From the NCBI GenBank assembly GCA_031258265.1, contig JAIRNB010000267.1, positions 1 to 23,172 on the forward strand: a stretch of DNA of 23,172 nucleotides, given 5' to 3'. Numbering within the stretch: position 1 is the stretch's first letter; every line of letters begins with the position of its first letter. The translations under genes and the position numbers were made by a program. The notes beneath the pieces are model-generated. The model saw only the letters and a program-made list of their open reading frames with translations, was not told where the DNA came from and searched no databases. Of the stretch, positions 21,375 to 23,172 are shown piece after piece. The stretch is from Treponema sp. (GTDB lineage Bacteria > Spirochaetota > Spirochaetia > Treponematales > Breznakiellaceae).

Positions 21375-21511
21375 GATAACTCCTTTGAACAAGCGGCGGC
21401 ATCGCCGCTGATATTAAATCGAACATTAACGCGAAGCGTTAATGATAACTCCTTTGAATAAGCGGCGGCATCGTCGCTGACGTTAAACCGGATATTAACA
21501 CGAAGTGTTAG
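21373..21511 (-). repeat. 69-bp tandem duplication in the htpG leader
   Basis: Two copies start 69 bp apart (21373 and 21442 on the plus strand), each beginning ATGATAACTCCTTTGAA. Each holds, on the minus strand, a small hairpin (AACGC-TTC-GCGTT in one, AACAC-TTC-GTGTT in the other), a second stem AGCGRC...GCCGCT, and the AAGGAG Shine-Dalgarno sequence. The copy next to htpG supplies its ribosome-binding site. In the other copy the matching AAGGAGTTATC is followed by ATT, not ATG. Confidence 0.75.
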
Positions 21512-21539
21512 GGTTTTTATTAGACTATTCCAATCGTAT

Positions 21540-21568
21540 AAAATACAAAAGAAGGGGAGCGGGGGCAA
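21540..21568 (-). promoter_or_regulatory. Candidate promoter for htpG
   Basis: TTGCCC (21563-21568) and TATTTT (21540-21545) on the minus strand are 17 nt apart, each matching 4 of 6 consensus positions. This would put the duplicated hairpins entirely within a leader of about 160 nt. The match is moderate. Confidence 0.35.
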
Positions 21569-21586
21569 GAAAAAAATAGTTCCCCG

Positions 21587-21744
21587 CGGCAATTCCGAAT
21601 TCAAAACCAGAAAGACGCTTGAAAATTTACCTGGGGTCCTGTCGGAGGCCAAAAACACCATGCACACATGGCGTTTTTACCTCCGCCACCCCTCCCCGCG
21701 GTTTCCCGGCGTCTTTTCAACCTACAACCAGTTCGGAATTGCCG
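21587..21744. repeat. 158-bp nested inverted-repeat element
   Basis: Perfect 13-bp terminal inverted repeats CGGCAATTCCGAA (21587-21599) and TTCGGAATTGCCG (21732-21744) enclose AAAGACGC/GCGTCTTT (21611-21618 with 21709-21716). A long central hairpin spans 21643-21685: CGGAGG, AAAAAC and CCATG arms pair across a CACA loop, 17 pairs in all. No protein is encoded and no clear target-site duplication was found. The shape fits a MITE or a processed structured RNA. Confidence 0.5.
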
Positions 21745-21767
21745 TATAACATAGGGAAATCAGGGTA

Positions 21768-21836
21768 AAAAATGGTCAAATTGACATTTATACGGTGGTA
21801 TAGCAGCCAACAGGGCTATACAATTTGCCCATTTTT
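21768..21836. repeat. Second long hairpin, 21 paired positions
   Basis: AAAAATGG (21768-21775) pairs with CCATTTTT (21829-21836), CAAATT (21777-21782) with AATTTG (21822-21827), and GTATAGC (21798-21804) with GCTATAC (21815-21821). There is one mismatch and one 15-nt bulge. A separate 14-bp palindrome, TTCCAAATTTGGAA, follows at 21855-21868. No gene is present. Confidence 0.5.
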
Positions 21837-21878
21837 AGGTTGAACCAATATTTTTTCCAAATTTGGAATTACTGGGTT

Positions 21879-22117
21879 CCCCGCGGTAACAGCCCTAAGG
21901 GGGCTGCCCGGCTGGGGGCGGCGCGGCCGCCTGCACCGGCGGGTTTAATGACTGAAACCCCAGAGGGGGGGTAGTGGAGTAGACCGGACCCCCGATAGGG
22001 GGGAGGACTACGGAATGAGGGGGGGCCGGGATGAACAGCCGCGCCCGGGGGCGCGCCCCCGGCTTTTGGAACCTGTGCGCCCCCCCCTTTGATCTTGGAG
22101 ACACTGCCGGAGGAGCG
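21879..22117. other. G/C-tract non-coding stretch downstream of the regulator
   Basis: This stretch has several runs of five to eight G or C, a CAGCCC/GGGCTG stem near 21890-21905, and an 18-bp perfect palindrome CCGGGGGCGCGCCCCCGG (22045-22062). Its composition is unlike either flank. The open frame across it would be a low-complexity proline-rich peptide without a ribosome-binding site, so I do not call a gene. The regulator ends at 22118 without an obvious intrinsic terminator. Confidence 0.4.
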
Positions 22118-23128
22118 CTAAAACTCCACATAGTTCCCGGTTTGGGACAGATCGTAGCCGCCCATCAGTGAGAGGTCCTGTTTGAATTCATTTTTTGAAA
22201 TATAGGAGATAAGGGCCTTGACTATGGGGGTATCCCGGTCCGGTAAACGGAATACCAGGTCGTACCATTCAAGTTGGAGGGGGATAAAATCCGCCCCGGT
22301 AATACTTCCCGCCCCCCGTTCACAGCCGCAGCCTATGTCCGCGCCGCCCCGGCTGACGATGCCGGCGCAGGCCAAATGGGAGGTGGATTCCCGGGTATAG
22401 CCCCGGATGTTTTTGGCGTCGATGCCCAGGAGTCTAAGTTTTTGATCCAGGAGAATCCGGGTGCCGCAGCCCCGTTCCCGGTTGATCATGGTGATTTCCG
22501 GCCGGGCCAGGTCCTGCCAGTCCCGAATCCCCAGGGGATTCCCCTTTTGGACATAAAAACCCTGCATCCGCCCGGCCAGGCGGAATACTCCCACGGGGAG
22601 TCCCGGCAAAAGACGGCGGATAAAGGGGTAATTGTAGCTGTCCGTTTCGCCGTCCCAGAGGTGGGAGGCGGCCATGGTTACTTTGCCGTTGTACAGGGCG
22701 ATGAGGCCGTTGTAACAGCCTGTATAGGAGCGAAGCGCGGGCCCAAGGCCCAGGGCGGAAAACCGGCTTACAAAGAGGTCCAGACAGGCGTCCTGGCCGC
22801 AGAGGATGACGGGGGCCTCCGTGGAATCCTGGGCTATTTGAAAAACCGCCGGGACCGGTCCGGGGATTCCGGCGGCTGTACCATTTCCGGCATTTCCGGC
22901 GGGCTCTTCCCGCTCTGGGCGGAGCGGCGGGGCGGACTGTTCCCCGGCAAAGAAGGGCCCCGTCCTGCCGGCCCGGAGGTAGCGGTCAATATCCTGCTGG
23001 GAGACCCGTACCTGCTTTCCCACTCGGGAGGAGGGAAGCTCCCCCCGCTTGATGAGTTCATAGACAGTATATTTCTTGATCCGTAATTGCCGGGCCACAT
23101 CTTCCGCGGTTAGAAGAGTCGGTTCCAT
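22118..23128 (-). CDS. Excisionase-type HTH regulator with PBP-like sensor domain
   Basis: The 336-residue protein has an N-terminal excisionase/MerR-like helix-turn-helix (residues 5-52: LTAEDVARQLRIKKYTVYEL, GELPSSRVGKQVRVSQQDID). A proline/glycine-rich linker (55-95) leads to a periplasmic-binding-protein-like domain (about 105-320). SHLWDGETDSYN, MINRERGCGTRILLDQKLRLLGI and GIVSRGGADIGCGCERGAG match the pattern of the PBP-superfamily domain found in ModE- and MoeA-related proteins. In these families the domain binds small oxyanions or related ligands and acts in the cytoplasm; no signal peptide is present. It is probably a ligand-responsive transcription factor. Molybdate or tungstate is a reasonable guess, but no transport or cofactor gene lies in view. 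Confidence 0.8.
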   Translation of the reverse strand: MEPTLLTAEDVARQLRIKKYTVYELIKRGELPSSRVGKQVRVSQQDIDRYLRAGRTGPFFAGEQSAPPLRPEREEPAGNAGNGTAAGIPGPVPAVFQIAQDSTEAPVILCGQDACLDLFVSRFSALGLGPALRSYTGCYNGLIALYNGKVTMAASHLWDGETDSYNYPFIRRLLPGLPVGVFRLAGRMQGFYVQKGNPLGIRDWQDLARPEITMINRERGCGTRILLDQKLRLLGIDAKNIRGYTRESTSHLACAGIVSRGGADIGCGCERGAGSITGADFIPLQLEWYDLVFRLPDRDTPIVKALISYISKNEFKQDLSLMGGYDLSQTGNYVEF

Positions 23129-23136
23129 GGAGGGGG

Positions 23137-23165
23137 ATTATAGTCCCCGGACCGGAGAATGGCAA
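23137..23165 (-). promoter_or_regulatory. Near-consensus promoter giving a leaderless transcript
   Basis: TTGCCA (23160-23165) and TATAAT (23137-23142) on the minus strand have a 17-nt spacer, with 5 of 6 and 6 of 6 consensus matches. Only 8 nt separate the -10 box from the regulator ATG, so transcription should start at or within about 2 nt of it. No Shine-Dalgarno is present. GGGGA and TCCCC flank the -10 symmetrically and may be an operator. Confidence 0.65.
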
Positions 23166-23172
23166 TGCGCCG

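Noticed and set aside
21375..21600. CIRCE/HrcA operator before htpG
   Set aside because: No GAGCACTC-type inverted repeat with a 9-nt spacer was found.
21344..21667. 107-codon minus-strand frame with an internal 23-residue repeat
   Set aside because: The repeat is the translation of the 69-bp leader duplication. The frame overlaps the htpG start and has no own ribosome-binding site.
21895..22131. 78-codon proline-rich frame downstream of the regulator
   Set aside because: Low complexity comes from C-tracts. It overlaps the end of the regulator gene and has no start signal.
1..23172. tRNA genes, rRNA genes, CRISPR arrays and transposase genes
   Set aside because: No T-loop GTTCGA context with an acceptor stem, no rRNA segments, no regularly spaced repeats and no transposase frame were seen on either strand.

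Overview
The window is a chromosomal segment from a spirochaete, most probably a Treponema. The EF-Tu, SecY and ribosomal protein sequences have a treponemal look, and secY is followed directly by rpmJ with no adk, map or infA. The intermediate G+C content and the GarR-type reductase would fit a host-associated treponeme such as those of termite guts. That is a guess from memory of the family, with no search behind it.

Almost all genes lie on the minus strand and read from right to left. At the right edge (22118-23165) is a regulator joining an excisionase-type helix-turn-helix to a periplasmic-binding-protein-like domain. It has a near-consensus promoter so close to the ATG that the mRNA should be leaderless. 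A gene-free stretch (21375-22117) follows, with two large inverted-repeat elements and a 69-bp tandem duplication in the htpG leader. Next come htpG (Hsp90) and a tartronate semialdehyde reductase gene (garR/glxR type).

The translation block fills 18260 to 1141. It starts with rpsL-rpsG behind a good sigma70-type promoter and a 15-codon upstream reading frame whose stop overlaps the rpsL start. A 660-nt gap packed with inverted repeats follows, three of which form GNRA tetraloops on the sense strand. Then comes the fused tuf-S10-spc-alpha cluster: tuf, rpsJ, rplC, rplD, rplW, rplB, rpsS, rplV, rpsC, rplP, rpmC, rpsQ, rplN, rplX, rplE, rpsN, rpsH, rplF, rplR, rpsE, rpmD, rplO, secY, rpmJ, rpsM, rpsK, rpsD, rpoA and rplQ. 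Spacing is mostly 1-25 nt, with several start/stop overlaps. Larger gaps occur only at tuf/rpsJ (hairpin), rplB/rpsS (hairpin), rplF/rplR (TATAAT inside a palindrome), secY/rpmJ (strong promoter), rpmJ/rpsM (hairpin) and rpsM/rpsK. The cluster ends with a 62-residue four-cysteine zinc-ribbon protein of unknown function.

The left edge (1-1140) is accessory in character. It holds the remnant of a secreted-type protein cut off by a stop codon, an AT-rich patch, a small XRE-family regulator on the plus strand, and a repeat-rich intergenic region sharing sequence blocks with the garR/rpsL gap. No tRNA, rRNA, CRISPR array or transposase gene was seen. The strongest candidates for something undescribed are the hairpin cluster between rpsG and tuf (possible structured RNA), the duplicated htpG leader with a compensatory base change, and the long hairpin elements upstream of it.
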